Assembly: GCA_015499985.1 (NCBI GenBank)
Contig: JAAAUF010000515.1
Span: forward strand, 1-27,444
DNA: 27,444 nt
DNA from: Haplosporangium gracile
Taxonomy: Eukaryota; Mortierellomycota; Mortierellomycetes; Mortierellales; Mortierellaceae
Direction of reading: 5' to 3'
The notes beneath the pieces are model-generated. The model saw only the letters and a program-made list of their open reading frames with translations, did no database searches and was not told the origin of the DNA. Positions within the stretch are counted from its first letter, which is position 1. Each line of letters starts with the position of its first letter. The position numbers were made by a program, and so were the translations under genes. Positions 8,891 through 20,800 of the stretch are shown here, one piece after another.

Positions 8891-11409
8891 ATGGCCCTTC
8901 ACATGTTCTCTAACGTTGTCCCCAACAGCCCCGAAATCGCCGGTGAGGGCAAGCCCCGCCGCAGTGTCCTCTGCCCTGAGAAGCTGGTCGAGAACTACCC
9001 CTCTTCCAAGTCTGGCGTCGTTACTACCCTGTACGAGAACTTTCTCGAGGGAGTCCACCGTTCCCGTACGTACAATTATCTGATTGATAACAGCTATGCA
9101 TTAGTGCGACATACCAGTGATACTGATCAGCAACGCACCCTGTTTGCTTCCCATCTGTGATATATCTTCTAGAGGGCAAAGAGTTCCTTGGTCACCGCCC
9201 CATCGTCAACGGCGCCCCCCAGGGTTACGAGTGGCAGTCATACGACAAGGTCAAGGAGCGCGTAACCGCCTTCGGAGCCGGTCTCTCCCACCTCGGCCTT
9301 GCTGCCACCGGAAAATTGGGTATCTTTGCCATCAACCGTCCCGAGTGGGTATGTCCTTTTTTGTTGGCAATTTACCCCTTTCCTTTCTCTCCCCCAAAAA
9401 CGGTCTGGATCTGAAAAAGAAAAAAAGTTGTACCAAATCGGAACCCCAATGTCTGACAAACACCGGCTTCCTTTTTCGTTTTTTGATATGCTGTTAGACC
9501 ATGAGTGAGCTTGCTGGTTACGAGTACAACTACATCACTATTCCTCTTTATGATACCTTGGGGGTGACCGCTATCGGGTTTATCGTCAACCAGACCGAGA
9601 TGGAGGTTATCGTCGCCTCCGTCGACAAAGCTTCCATCGTCCTCGACATGAAGGCCACCCTTCCCACCGTCAAGACTGTCATTGTCATGGGCGAGGTCTC
9701 TGATGCCCTCGCCGCCGAGGCCAAGCAGTTGAATGTCAACATCCACTCCTGGACCGATGTCGAGAAAAACGGTCGCGACCACCCTGTCGAGGCTGTTCAC
9801 CCTACAACTGAAGACATCGCCACCATCTGCTACACCTCTGGCACAACTGGTACCCCCAAGTAAGTTTCAACTAAAAAGGGGGGGGCAGGCGGGGACAATC
9901 TTCTTCCTGTACAGATGAATAGGACGAACGCCAGGATCTAGATTGGTCCGTTCGTTTTAGATGCACACGTGCTTACCTTGCCCTTTTTCGTTTATTGGCT
10001 TTGACTTTTTTTTAGGGGTGCAGTCTTGACCCACAAGAACTTTGTCTCGACCATCGGTTCCTTCCACATCATGGCCAAACACGGAAAATTCTTCATGCCC
10101 ACCAGCGTCGATACTCACGTCTCCTACCTCCCCTTGGCCCACGTCTTTGAGCGTCTCTGCCAGTCCGTCATGATAGCCGGAGGCGCCCGCATCGGTTTCT
10201 ACCAGGGAGATACCCTCAAGCTGCTCGACGACGTTGCCATCCTCCAGCCCACCATCTTTGCCTCTGTGCCCCGTCTCTTCAACCGCATCTACGACAAGGT
10301 CATGGCCGGTGTCCAGGCCAAGGGAGGCATTGCTGCCTTCCTCTTCAAGCGTGCCTACAACGCTAAGGAGGCCAACCTTAGAAAGGGAATCTTGGAGCAC
10401 GCCCTGTGGGACAAGCTCGTCTTTGGTGCCATTCGTGCTCGCTTGGGTGGAAAGGTCAAGCACATCGTCTCTGGCTCTGCTCCCATCTCACCCGATGTCA
10501 TGGATTTCCTCCGCATCTGCTTCAGTGCCGATGTTTATGAGGGTTACGGTCAGACTGAGCAGGCAGCCGGATTGTGCATGAGCTACCGTGGCGATTTGAC
10601 TACCGGACAAGTTGGGCCCCCACAGTTGTGTATCGAAGTCAAGCTGAAGGATATCCCTTCGATGAACTATACCAGCCAGGATGTGCCCTTCCCTCGTGGA
10701 GAGATTATGCTTCGCGGAAACTCTGTCTTCCAGGGTTTCTACAAAGCCCCTAAGCAAACCGCAGAGACCTTGGACGCCGAGGGTTGGTCCAGGTGAGTTT
10801 TTGTTTTTATCTTTGTAAACGCGTTTGTGGACATGCATGTCAGAGTACGTTTGTGTGAATGTGTTGGGATTAGTTTCACATTACTAACAATTAAAGCATA
10901 TTCTGGATGAATAATTAAATAGCACTGGAGATGTCGGACAGTGGGACGCTCAGGGTCGCCTGGTAGTCATCGACCGTGTCAAGAACATCTTCAAGCTCGC
11001 CCAGGGTGAATACATTGCCCCCGAGAAGATCGAGGCGGTCCTCGCCAAGCACTACCTTGTCGCCCAGGTCTTTGTCTACGGCCACTCTCTCCAGGCCACC
11101 CTCATCGGAATCGTTGTCCCCGATGCCGAGACCTTGAAATTGTGGGCCAACGAGAACAAGTTGGGTAACAAGACCTTTGAGGAGCTTTGCGCTGAGCCCC
11201 TTGTCCGCACCACTATCCAGAAGGAGCTTGCTGTCTTTGGAAAAGAGTCTGACCTCAAGGGCTTTGAGATTCTCAAGAATGTGTATATTACCCCTGAGCA
11301 GTTCTCGATTGAGAACGATCTCTTGACCCCTACCTTCAAGCTGAAGAGACACCAGGCCAAGGAGAAGTACGATGCCGAGATTGAGCGCATGTACAAAGAG
11401 ATTGCATAA
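8891..11409 (+). CDS. Long-chain fatty acid--CoA ligase (AMP-forming), 658 aa, 5 exons
   Basis: Exons: 8891-9065, 9173-9348, 9498-9859, 10016-10792, 10923-11409. Donors are GTACGT, GTATGT, GTAAGT and GTGAGT. The start has good context (ACAACAATGG). The enzyme activates long-chain fatty acids with ATP and CoA. Landmarks are the AMP/ATP P-loop 'YTSGTTGTPKG' at residues 229-239, 'VSGSAPIS' before the adenylate motif 'GYGQTE' at 414-419, the 'TGDVGQW' motif at 498-504, and the fatty-acyl-CoA synthetase signature starting 'DRVKNIFKLAQGEYIAPEK' at 514. A late 'TFKLKR' carries the expected C-terminal lysine. The length fits the ACSL/Faa family (about 650-700 aa). The C-terminus (YKEIA) is not a peroxisomal PTS1 and no clear N-terminal targeting peptide is seen, so the compartment is unresolved between Faa1-like (ER/plasma membrane) and other paralogues. 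Intron 3 carries an unusual run of G. Confidence 0.95.
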
Positions 11410-11701
11410 ATTACTCCCTCTCACCCGCCCACCCAACCACAAACAACAACACCACCATTTTTACATAGCATCCTTAATACCCCAATGGTCGGCTATTTGC
11501 CACCAAAATGAATCTCGTTCGCTTTACTACATTGTGAAGAAGAGGAGTGAGCGCGAACAGTCATAAATATGAACGTCATATCAATATTAAGGGGCGAATT
11601 GACTGACACACTTATTTATATGCTATTTTTTCCTTCTCGTCTTCCTTCCTTCTCCCCTCTGTGTATCCACAGCTACATCCTCCTTCACTCTGTTGATTCG
11701 C

Positions 11702-14399
11702 ATGATCAGTATCCTCCAGAGTCCGACATCAGCAACAACAACCACTCTTGCGTCCGATTCAGCCTTTTCTCCCTGTATTGGTGACAAACAACAAACACAA
11801 AGCTACCCCATGCCAAAGTCGCCGTGCGGCAACTTCAATTACATCAGCATCAACATGTACAAGCCCTTCAACTCGTCGAACTCCACCGCCCCGACAACCT
11901 CGGCGGCTCACAATCAGGGATTCCGCCCTTCCACGCACGAAGTCCACGAGCCACAGTTCTCGAACCCTGCGTTCTCCCCGACCGTCCACGTCCCCCAGTC
12001 GATCCTGAGTGGCAATAGTTGCAACGATGACAGCTACCGGTCCTTGATCGACGAGCTTCCCAGCCATATGACGAACCAAGCTTTTGCATACCGGTCACAG
12101 CGGAATGAACGCCAGCATCAGCGCCAGCCCAGCGCCGAGAGTGCGCCTCGCCCAGTCTTTGATGCCCTTCAGCACCACCAGAACATCCACCAGCAACCCC
12201 AGCAACCTCACCCACACCATTTGCAGCACGGCCTTCAGTATCAAAATTTTAATGAGCAACGTGACCTTGGCCAAACCAACAACAACAATCAAAGCGATAC
12301 CTCGAACAACGTCGAGCAGCAGCATCAAAACGGTGGACAGCAGCAGCTCCACTATGCCCCGGCTGCTCCCAGCCAGTCCCCGCCAGATCCTCCAGTTCAG
12401 CTCGTCAACGGCATGCACCCTGCTCGACTCGCACTTCTCCGAACAGCAGAAGAGGCTGAGACCCCAGTCCTCACGGGAAAGCAGTTAAGGAAAAAGGCGA
12501 AGGCGGCTGAGAAAGGTAAGCCCACCCTTCTCATCAATCACTCACATCGTCAACAAATCCCACCGCCCAGTCTTACTGACATCACTTATCCCTCCATCTT
12601 TTTTATGTATTCTCAAAGCAGCAGCCCTAGCATTAATGAACAAGCCGCAAGGCAAACCCAGCGCAGCTGCTTCATCGTCCTCAGCCCCCACTCCACTCGC
12701 CGTTACTACTGCCACTGCTGCCACCCCAGCTCCTGCCGCCGCGAAATCAAACGCCCCAAAACCAAAGCTGGTGGTCCCAGTGCCCGCCAAAGTTGGCCTT
12801 AAGACCGACCATTTGACTGTTCAACTTCAGACGGCGATCGCCTCCAAGAGCGGCAAAAAGCTGTCCAACATCGTCAAGAAGGCTGCAGGCGAGTGCATCG
12901 TACGCGCCTTCATCTACATTATGGGTCGGAACTTCTCGTTCATGTCTCTGGAGCTATTCTTGCACCTTTATCGCGAGGCCTTTGGCTGCCCCAACCTTAC
13001 CGAGGCGCACATGCGTGACTCTATGTTGGAGGCCAAACTCTTCAAAACCATGATTGAGACCAAGATTGAAAATGGATCTCCGCAGCGCAAGTTTTATCGC
13101 CTTAGCCCGATCTTCTTCCGTGTCCTCGAGGGCCGCACCAACTCCACTGCTGACATCCCAGCCTCACGCAAGGAGGGCATGTACGATTTGACCAACAAGG
13201 CCAACCTTCCGCCCGTTGCTCCAATCCCCCCAGCTATGGTTAAATATCTTTTGGACGGTTGGAATCTCAAGCTTCACAACGTTTCGGTTACACACTACGC
13301 TTACACTCCCGCGCGCTGGCCAACCGTTGCGCCTTTGAACGATCTCCAGCCATTCCTCGCTTACTGGTACACGCCTCAATATGAGTTCTCTCAGCACATG
13401 ACACCACCCAAGCAGGTCGCCACAACCAAAGCGGCCGTAGCTGCAGCCAAGGTCAAGACCGGATCCACCCCAACTGGCACTGGCCCGAGCTCCCCCGCTG
13501 CTGCTACTTCGGTTAGCGAAGTATCTACCAGTACAAGCACACCTGCAGTCGACGCAGTCGCACTTGCTTTCGAACTATTGTTGGAGACGGCCAAGTTGCA
13601 GGGAAAGCCAGGAAAGGAATCGAGGAGGCTGCTCCGCATGCACGAACAGAGACTGATTGATGCCGACATGGACGTGTTGCCACAGATTACAGCTATCTTG
13701 GAGGACGATACGCTCTCGGACAATAGTGACATGGAGCTGGATGATGATGATGATGACGATGCCGCTCCAGCAGCCATCGATTTGACGCCTGCGCCCGTCC
13801 CCATGACTGTGTGTCCCCCGGCCAACGACACGACCTCAAACCCTACTACCTTTACGCGGACGATCCAGGACCCTTCAAACAGAGCTACGCTGCCAGGTCA
13901 AGGTTCAGCGGTACAGTCGTCTCAGACCCCGGCGGAAAACAATTTCCAAACGCCGACCCAGAGCAAGGGCAAGATGCTGGACCGGACGGGCGGACCAGTG
14001 AGATTCAGCATGAAGCAGGAGCGATACCAGCCGTATGTTGACATGCATACAGGTGAAGGCGTTCCTGGTTCCGATAGTGGTAAGCAAAGTAAGGTGATGA
14101 GAGAAAACGGTACCTCAACGAAGGGTGACTCTGATTTGCCAAGACCAGTGATCCCTTCCAACAGGAATTTGCCGACTCTGCCTCGACCTTCATTGCCACC
14201 ACTTGAGGGACAGGGGTCGTCTTTTGCGAACTCGATGACATTGGCGATGTTGGCAGGAGGTATGGGTTCGGACATGACAACGACGGAGCCACTTTTGCGT
14301 CGTTCGCGTGATGATATCTTGATGCAGCGCCGTACGGCGATGAACAAGATTATCGAGTATACGATGAAGATGCCCATGAGGATGGGGCCAAAGGACTAG
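11702..14399 (+). CDS. Protein of unknown function with Gln/Asn-rich N-terminus and acidic tract, 864 aa, 2 exons
   Basis: Exons 11702-12515 and 12619-14399. The join gives the continuous helical stretch 'LRKKAKAAEKAAALALMNK', which supports the splice. I do not recognise the family. Residues about 1-260 are low complexity, rich in Gln, His, Asn and Pro. Residues about 330-465 look like a folded alpha/beta domain ('NIVKKAAGECIVRAFIYIMG', 'FMSLELFLHLYREAFGCPN', 'QRKFYRLSPIFFRVLEG'), followed by an aromatic-rich segment (478-533, with 'DGWNLKL' and 'LAYWYTPQYEF'). A Ser/Thr/Ala linker, a seven-Asp run (646-652) and then 'IDLT' (658-661) follow, an arrangement like a SUMO-interacting motif. The C-terminus is basic and helical. 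The composition suggests a nuclear or RNA/chromatin-associated regulator, which is inference only. The start is uncertain: in-frame ATGs at 11810 (828 aa) and 11855 (813 aa) are alternatives. Confidence 0.8.
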
Positions 14400-15689
14400 T
14401 GTGAATGTCAATTCGCAACGGTCTGGAAGCCTTTCATTGTCCTCATGGCATCTTTCAAGTGTGGACATAATGTCATGATCCGAATGTGTCGAAAGACACA
14501 ACCATATTTTCCTTTGCTATTACTCAAAATTGTTTGTCGTGTTTGTTCTGTTGTCGTTTTTTTCTTTGCCTACTGCATAACGTCTTTCTCTTCTTTTCGG
14601 TCTTGCATTTTCATTGCTATCTTTGCTCTATCTTTTTTTGTCTTGCTCAAGGGCTCTTGCGATACTCAAATCTCGAGGCATCGTTTGGGCTTCTTCTCTT
14701 CGGTCTGACTTGTCCTGTTGCATGGTTGGTGGAAGATGAAGGCGCCTTTTCGAGTTCTCAAGACGAGCGAATTAACTTCTTGTACATTTCTCTCTTCATT
14801 TTCATTTGTCGTTTTGCGTTTCGCCGTGGTGCAATCATGGGTGAGGAATCTTGTTTGGTTTGGTTTGGTTGACCGTGGCGGATATGATGGACTCGTGGTC
14901 AATTATGGGCTCACTTCTTCGCTTTTTTTCTTTCCCTTGACCGACAAGATACGTTCCTGTCGCGGTGAATGATGCGCCAACATCGTCCCCAACACCCATT
15001 ATTCTTCGCTTTTATCCAAGCACATACTTTTCTCATTCTTTTCACATTAGCCTCTGCCTTTGCTTTCATAGATTTTTCTTTTTTTTCCTAATAAATAACA
15101 ACCAAAAAGACAATAAGAAAAACAAAACAAACAACCGTAATAGCAAAAGAGGCGTGAAGACGCAATGACGCCAAGTAAAGGGACTCTTGAAAGGTCGCTG
15201 AATGTTCGATTAATCAGTTGTGAGTGCATTGCTAGATTTGCATTAATGAATGCGCCGTTGTAAAAGCTGTTATTGCGCTGCGGGATGGGACTGGACAAGC
15301 AAAACACAGACAGCACAGAGTCAGGGACAGGGACAGGGTCAGGACGGAGAGAGACATGCAGACCAAAAGAGGCAAAGATGAACCATTGTTGGTACGAGAA
15401 ATCCCACGTTACGCTGGGAATCAATCTGTGTCCAATTGGAGAATGGGAACATGACTCTCGACAATAGTTACTAATGTATGAACTCTTTTTTGCCTCCCTC
15501 TTTTTCTTCTCTCTTCTTCCATCTTCACCTCACTCGTCCTTCTTCCTTTCTTCGTTTCTTCAACCTCCCTCCCTTTGTTCTTACTCTCCACTCCCTCTTC
15601 CTCGTCTTACGTTCTTGTCCATTCCCTTTGTATATTCATTCTTCTCACCCTACCTACTCCTCTCCTCTTCGTTCAAACTCATTACAGAC
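14400..15689. other. Intergenic region between the unknown gene and the M24B peptidase
   Basis: About 1.29 kb. The first part is the 3' flank of the 864-aa gene. The middle holds only T-rich stretches and short random frames. A short GGGACA-type direct repeat lies near 15322-15345. From about 15485 to 15680 the plus strand is almost pure pyrimidine, the peptidase leader. This tract keeps the peptidase frame open back to an ATG at 15474, but the extension is Phe/Ser/Leu-rich and looks like translated UTR. No RNA gene was seen. Confidence 0.6.
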
Positions 15690-17724
15690 ATGCTTTCCAG
15701 AATCGGCCTCAAGTACCCCGCCAGGCTTCACTGCGAAAAGGTAGCATCGTTCCTCTCGGACGCCGACTGCCACGATGCCATCATCCTCGCCAGGGGCACG
15801 CAGGTCCAGAACCGAGACAACACCGACACAGAACTCGATTTCCGTCAAGAGTCCAATTTCTTCTACCTTACGGGTGTCCAAGAAGCCGACTATTATTTCC
15901 TCTACGATATTCCCAACACCAAGGCTTATCTTATCGCTCCTGAAGAGAACCCGAACTTGGCGGTTTGGAAGGGTCCGGGTTACACGAATAAGCAGCTTTT
16001 GGCGAGGTATGATGTTGATGTTGTGGTGAGGTACCCGTGCTTGTTGGAGCTTTTGAGGGATGAGATTCGGCCTAAGAAGATTCATGGGTGGAACCGGCCT
16101 GAGCAGGGACTTCCGTTGGGGAACAAGGCTCTAGAGCATGAATTGGAGCATTATATCTCTCACCGTTTAATCCAACCTGCCGCACCTACTTCTGCCACTG
16201 CCATCGCTACTACCTACAAGCCCCTAACCATCGATGATCGTACTCATCACCATCATGGACCTTACGGTGACCATAACGGACACCGTTGCGGACACCACAA
16301 GCACCGTCACCACGACCACAACCACGACCACGACCATGACGACCCCAAGACACCTGCCCGCGTGACGATTTTGGAAGCATTGGTTCTCGCTCGCATCAAC
16401 AAGACACCGATCGAAATTGCGCTCTCACGCGAGTCGACCCGTATCACATCGGACGCCCATCAGTTAATCATGAAGTCGGCTCGTCCAGGAATGTTTGAGT
16501 ATCAGCTGGAGGCCCTCTTCCGCTACGAATGTGCCCGTCAAGGGGCCAAGAACCAGGCCTACTTACCCATTGTCGGGACGGCCGTCAATGCTGCCTACCT
16601 GCACTATACCCGCAACGATACCCAGATCAAGGATGGCGATTTGGTTCTGATTGATGCTGCCTGTGAAGCTGACTGCTATGGATCGGATGTCACCAGGACT
16701 TTTCCTGCCAATGGACGGTTTTCGAAGGAGCAGGCAGAGATCTATAGTTTGGTTCTTGAGATGCAGACCGTACGTTTTATTCTTCGTTCTTTCGACATTT
16801 CTGTTTATGGAGTGGATTTGATTTGCACTGAACTAACCCTACTTATATTGTGTGTGTTCAATATAGTCTGTGATTAACAAGATGGAGCAAGGAGTCGACT
16901 GGCGCGAGATGGCGGCTCTCTCTCAAAGGATCGGAGTCCGTGGCTTGAAGCGTCTAGGAATTCTCAAGGGCGACGATACTGACCTGATCGAGAGCGGCAT
17001 CATCCGGATCTTTTACCCTCACGGATTGGGCCATCTCTTGGGTCTCAACGTCCACGACGACGGACTCGGACTCTCTATCCAGCTACCCCCGTCCGCCTCC
17101 GCTGCTACTTCGAAATCCGAAGTCGAAGTGAAGGGATTCTTAGGCACCAAGGAGTCACCCATCACACTCCATTGTACCAACATTGGCGAACTGGCTCCTC
17201 CCTCCACTCGCCGCTCCCGTGCTTCCAAGGCTGGATCGACATCTCTTTATGCTACCCCCTCGACAAAGTTGGAGCCTGGAATGCTGTTGACCGTTGAGCC
17301 CGGTATCTACTTCAACCCTGCGCAGCTTGAATACGCTCTTGCGGCGCCTTATGCGGCTCAGTATCTCGACGAGCCCACGCTCAAGAAGTACATGTCTGTC
17401 GGCGGTGTCCGTATTGAGGACGTGGTCCTGGTTCTCCCCAACGGCCAGGTTGAAAATATTACAACTGCGCCCAAAATCTTGAGTGAGGTTGAGAGGATTG
17501 TTCAGGAGGGTCAGGAGGAGTACCAGCGGAGCCAGCGCCTGGGCGAACAGGAAAGCAAATACTTTGTCTCGGAAAAGAAGCCGACTGAGAAGGCCACTGA
17601 GAAGACTGTCCCCGTTGTCGCTGACCGCTCATCATTTTCGTCGGTGGAAGAAATTCCTCGCGGAATCAAGAAGCGTGTGGGGGTCTTCAAAAAGATCCTT
17701 CGGGCCATCCGCAACATGTTCTGA
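15690..17724 (+). CDS. Xaa-Pro aminopeptidase/prolidase (peptidase family M24B), 645 aa, 2 exons
   Basis: Exons 15690-16769 and 16867-17724; donor GTACGT, acceptor ATATAG, phase 0. An N-terminal AMP_N domain (residues about 5-165, 'FRQESNFFYLTGV') precedes a pita-bread catalytic domain (about 225-560). All five metal ligands are present: Asp322, Asp333 ('SDVTRTFP'), His416 ('HGLGHLLG'), Glu504 ('TVEPGIYF') and Glu544 ('GGVRIED'). The enzyme is therefore predicted to be an active dinuclear metallopeptidase that cleaves bonds involving proline, as aminopeptidase P or prolidase; motifs alone do not settle which. Oddities are a His/Asp-rich insert (residues 186-218, 15 His of 33) between the two domains, roughly 45 extra residues between His416 and Glu504 compared with human prolidase, and a charged C-terminal tail of about 80 residues ending in a basic amphipathic stretch. 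The start at 15690 was chosen because the AMP_N domain begins directly after it. It is convergent with OSH3. Confidence 0.93.
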
Positions 17725-17741
17725 TCGTCGGCACTCATCAA

Positions 17742-17757
17742 AATAAACATATTTATT
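17742..17757. terminator. Bidirectional polyadenylation palindrome between the peptidase and OSH3
   Basis: AATAAA (plus, 17742-17747) and TTTATT (AATAAA on minus, 17752-17757) are separated by only CATA and form an inverted repeat. The plus copy is 18 bp after the peptidase stop. The minus copy is 101 bp after the OSH3 stop at 17858. One 16-bp element could serve both convergent genes. Confidence 0.45.
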
Positions 17758-17857
17758 TGCGTAACAATTTTTCATGAATTAAGAAATGAATGGTCTGTCA
17801 AGAATGAATTGAAGAAAGGAAAATGGATGATATCAAGAAAAGAAGAAAAGCGAACGA

Positions 17858-20800
17858 CTACCAAAGAGCAATCTTCTCATTCCATTGTCCGGTCTCGCGC
17901 GCCTCCCAATAGCCACCCTTATAAACCCACGTCTGGCCCTCAGGATCCTCGGTCTGCGGATCGGGTCTCTTCTCAAACCACCGCACCTCCCAGGGCACTC
18001 CCCTCGATTCCATCTGTTTCCTCAGCTCTCTCTGCTTCTGCTCCACCCTCAACTTCTCCTGATCCGCCTCTTCAACCCTTCCATGCTCAAAGAGCGACTG
18101 ATCCGGCCGGAATCGAGTATCGGTCTTAGGCAACTTCTTCTCCAACCCCTTAGTGAGCTCATTCAACTGGATTGTGAAGCTCGTGAAACCATAGTACCGT
18201 TCATGGTTGGGCGGTGGAGTATGAGCCTTCCAAAGTCGTTCCAACTTGTTGGGTCCGATTTCTTCCATCAAGGACTCGGACCATCGACCCTGAAGAGTTC
18301 GTTTCTTGGCCCCGTTCGCAGCCATGACATGTCCGACCAGTTCGTGCTTAGTACCGGAGAAGAAACTAGATTCCTTGAAGGTGAGGACACAGGTCTCCTT
18401 GGTCGTGTGGTTGATGATCTTCATGTCGCCCGTGTGGTCCAGGTACTTTGTTCCTGCCATCAGGTTCCGCATCCATGTTGTGGGCTTTGCGATCGTGAAA
18501 TGGTCGTTTGTTTTTGTGAAGTAGATATGAATCGTCCCATTCGGCATCAATTCCTAGTTCAAAAAAGTATTCAAACGTTGCCTCAGTTAGCTTTTCGATT
18601 CTATGGCATGTGAATCTAACCAGATAAAAATACGTAACATCAATGATGACAAGGTGTGCTGTCAAAGTTCCTTACCATGGACTTCCCCCAGAACTTGGTC
18701 TTCGCACGAGAATCCATTGATAACGTCCAATGATGCACCGATTCGGCGTGGCACTAAATTACGACGACGCAGAAGAATTAGGGTCAGTTTCGAGGCACAA
18801 TGAGCTACTTCAAAGGTTTTAAACCGTGTCCATCTGGATATAAAAGGTGATGTAAAGTTGATTCACTTACAGCCATGACAGGTGGATAATGGCTCACTTT
18901 CTCAGAAATGAACTTAAATCCTAGAAAAAGGCAAAGGTTTCAAGGTAGATGTCAGTTCGTCAGTTTTACATTCAAAAAAAGTGGACAGTGTGGATCAAGT
19001 TCAATCTCGCTGACATACCTTTCTCAGGACAGACATATTCAAAGGTCTCGCCATGGAGAGGGTTGAAAGGCTTACGACCTGCACGCCACTGAGAACTGGC
19101 ATAGCCACTCACTGCAAATGCAGCAACATAGACCAACCGATCCAGACTTCCAGGGAGACTGACAGCCTTGTCCAAAAGCTCACTGTACTCCAACTCTTCG
19201 CACAACTTCTGTAGCACGTTGATGGGCTCATTCAAGGAGACTGGCATCGCTACTGTCGAGAGATCCTTGCCCACGTTCTTGCGCAAAATCGAGAGCAGCG
19301 AAATGTCCTCTCCCGACACTGGTGCTGGCAGGACAGTCCGCCGCACGACTGGTCCCTCGTCCTTTGGAGCTGTCGATGGCACAGGCTGTGCTACAGGTGC
19401 TGCTGCTGATGAAGATGAGTCGTCGCCATCGACAAAGTCGTCCTCGTCACTGGAGTTGTCGTCATCGTTGTCAACTCCATTCTCGTCAAAGCCAGTATCC
19501 TCGAGATCCGACAGATCGGCGGGAGACATGTTAGCCGTCAAGACTGCATCGTCAATCGCGTCGTAAAACACATCCGACGCGGTATAGATAGACGACGTCA
19601 TAGAGTCGGTTCGATCCGAGCTCATGGACGTCCGTGCATGCGCAATGAAGGCTTCCTCCAGCGCCAGTCGTGATAGGGCCGACTTTTCTCCAGAGTTCCG
19701 GCGACTGTGATGGTGGTGATGATGAGGTTGCGCCAGCCTGTCATTTTCGGCCAAGAGCACCCGATACTGTTTCTCGTTCTTCTCCCACGTTTCCATCTCC
19801 GAGCGCATCATCTCGAACGCCTTTGTCTTGTCCGCCTCCAATTTCTTGAACGATGCCTGTAGCTGTGAGTACAACGCATCATTTGCCTGAGAGACGTTTC
19901 CATCGCTCGTCGCTAAGAAATTCAAAAAAAAAAAAAAAAAGTGAAGGGGCCATCTCAGGTAAGAGATGGGTTTTTCGGCTTCATTTATGTACAGTGATCA
20001 AAGTCTGATCTGCAAAAAAAAATGACCAACAATCAAGAAACCTACTCCGTGAAATGCCGAATCTGGGTAGCTTGAACTTGCTGTCGATGGACGACTGACG
20101 CTCTCTTCCTGAAGACTTCGCCTGAGAGGTAGGATTAGAGTCGGCCTGGCTTTGAATCGATTCCAGTTGACCCTGAATATCGCTGAATCCAGCATCCATG
20201 GTCGACATTAGCTTCTTCAACACGTTCAATTGGCTGCCACTCGACAACCATGTGCCGCTCAAATGCGCGCGTTTCGGTGTCGGTGTCTCGCGCTGGGTCA
20301 TTCGATGAACCGATTCCTGCACTGCGCGGTGTTCCGACTCCTTGAAGGCTTTGATGACACTCATCCAGGCCCTGTAATCCTCCACTGTCAAAGCCTTAAG
20401 ATGGTAGAGCATTGTTCCCGAGTCGATATGGATCATGTTGGACGCTTTGCTGACGGTGACTGTCGAGAGAACCAAATGTACCTTTCCTCGACAAGGACCA
20501 TGTTGAGTCTTGGAATACGACAAGATCCCGTTATCGATCTGGAACCAGCGTTTCGCCCACCCTGGTATCGACGGAATGTCGGAGCAACAATGACAGAACA
20601 AAGCGACATGGAAATTGGGTTAGTAAGCACATATGTGGCAACCATGGCTGCTGGGCAGTGTACGCGCGCTCTTGTTCCTGCCAGCCGAAAATAAGCCGAA
20701 GTGTTATTAAACAACGCTTTAGTGGGCAATAAACTCTATTTGGCCGGACGATCGGGCGCACAGGCAGCCGAACATGTGTTCCTGCTCTCATCGCGTTATT

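Noticed and set aside
15474..15689. 72-codon in-frame N-terminal extension of the M24B peptidase
   Set aside because: Phe/Ser/Pro/Leu-rich translation of a CT tract. The AMP_N domain starts right after the ATG at 15690. A hydrophobic targeting segment cannot be fully excluded.
19605..19622. tRNA-like B-box (GGTTCGATCC)
   Set aside because: The flanking bases cannot form a T-stem and the site lies inside the OSH3 coding exon.
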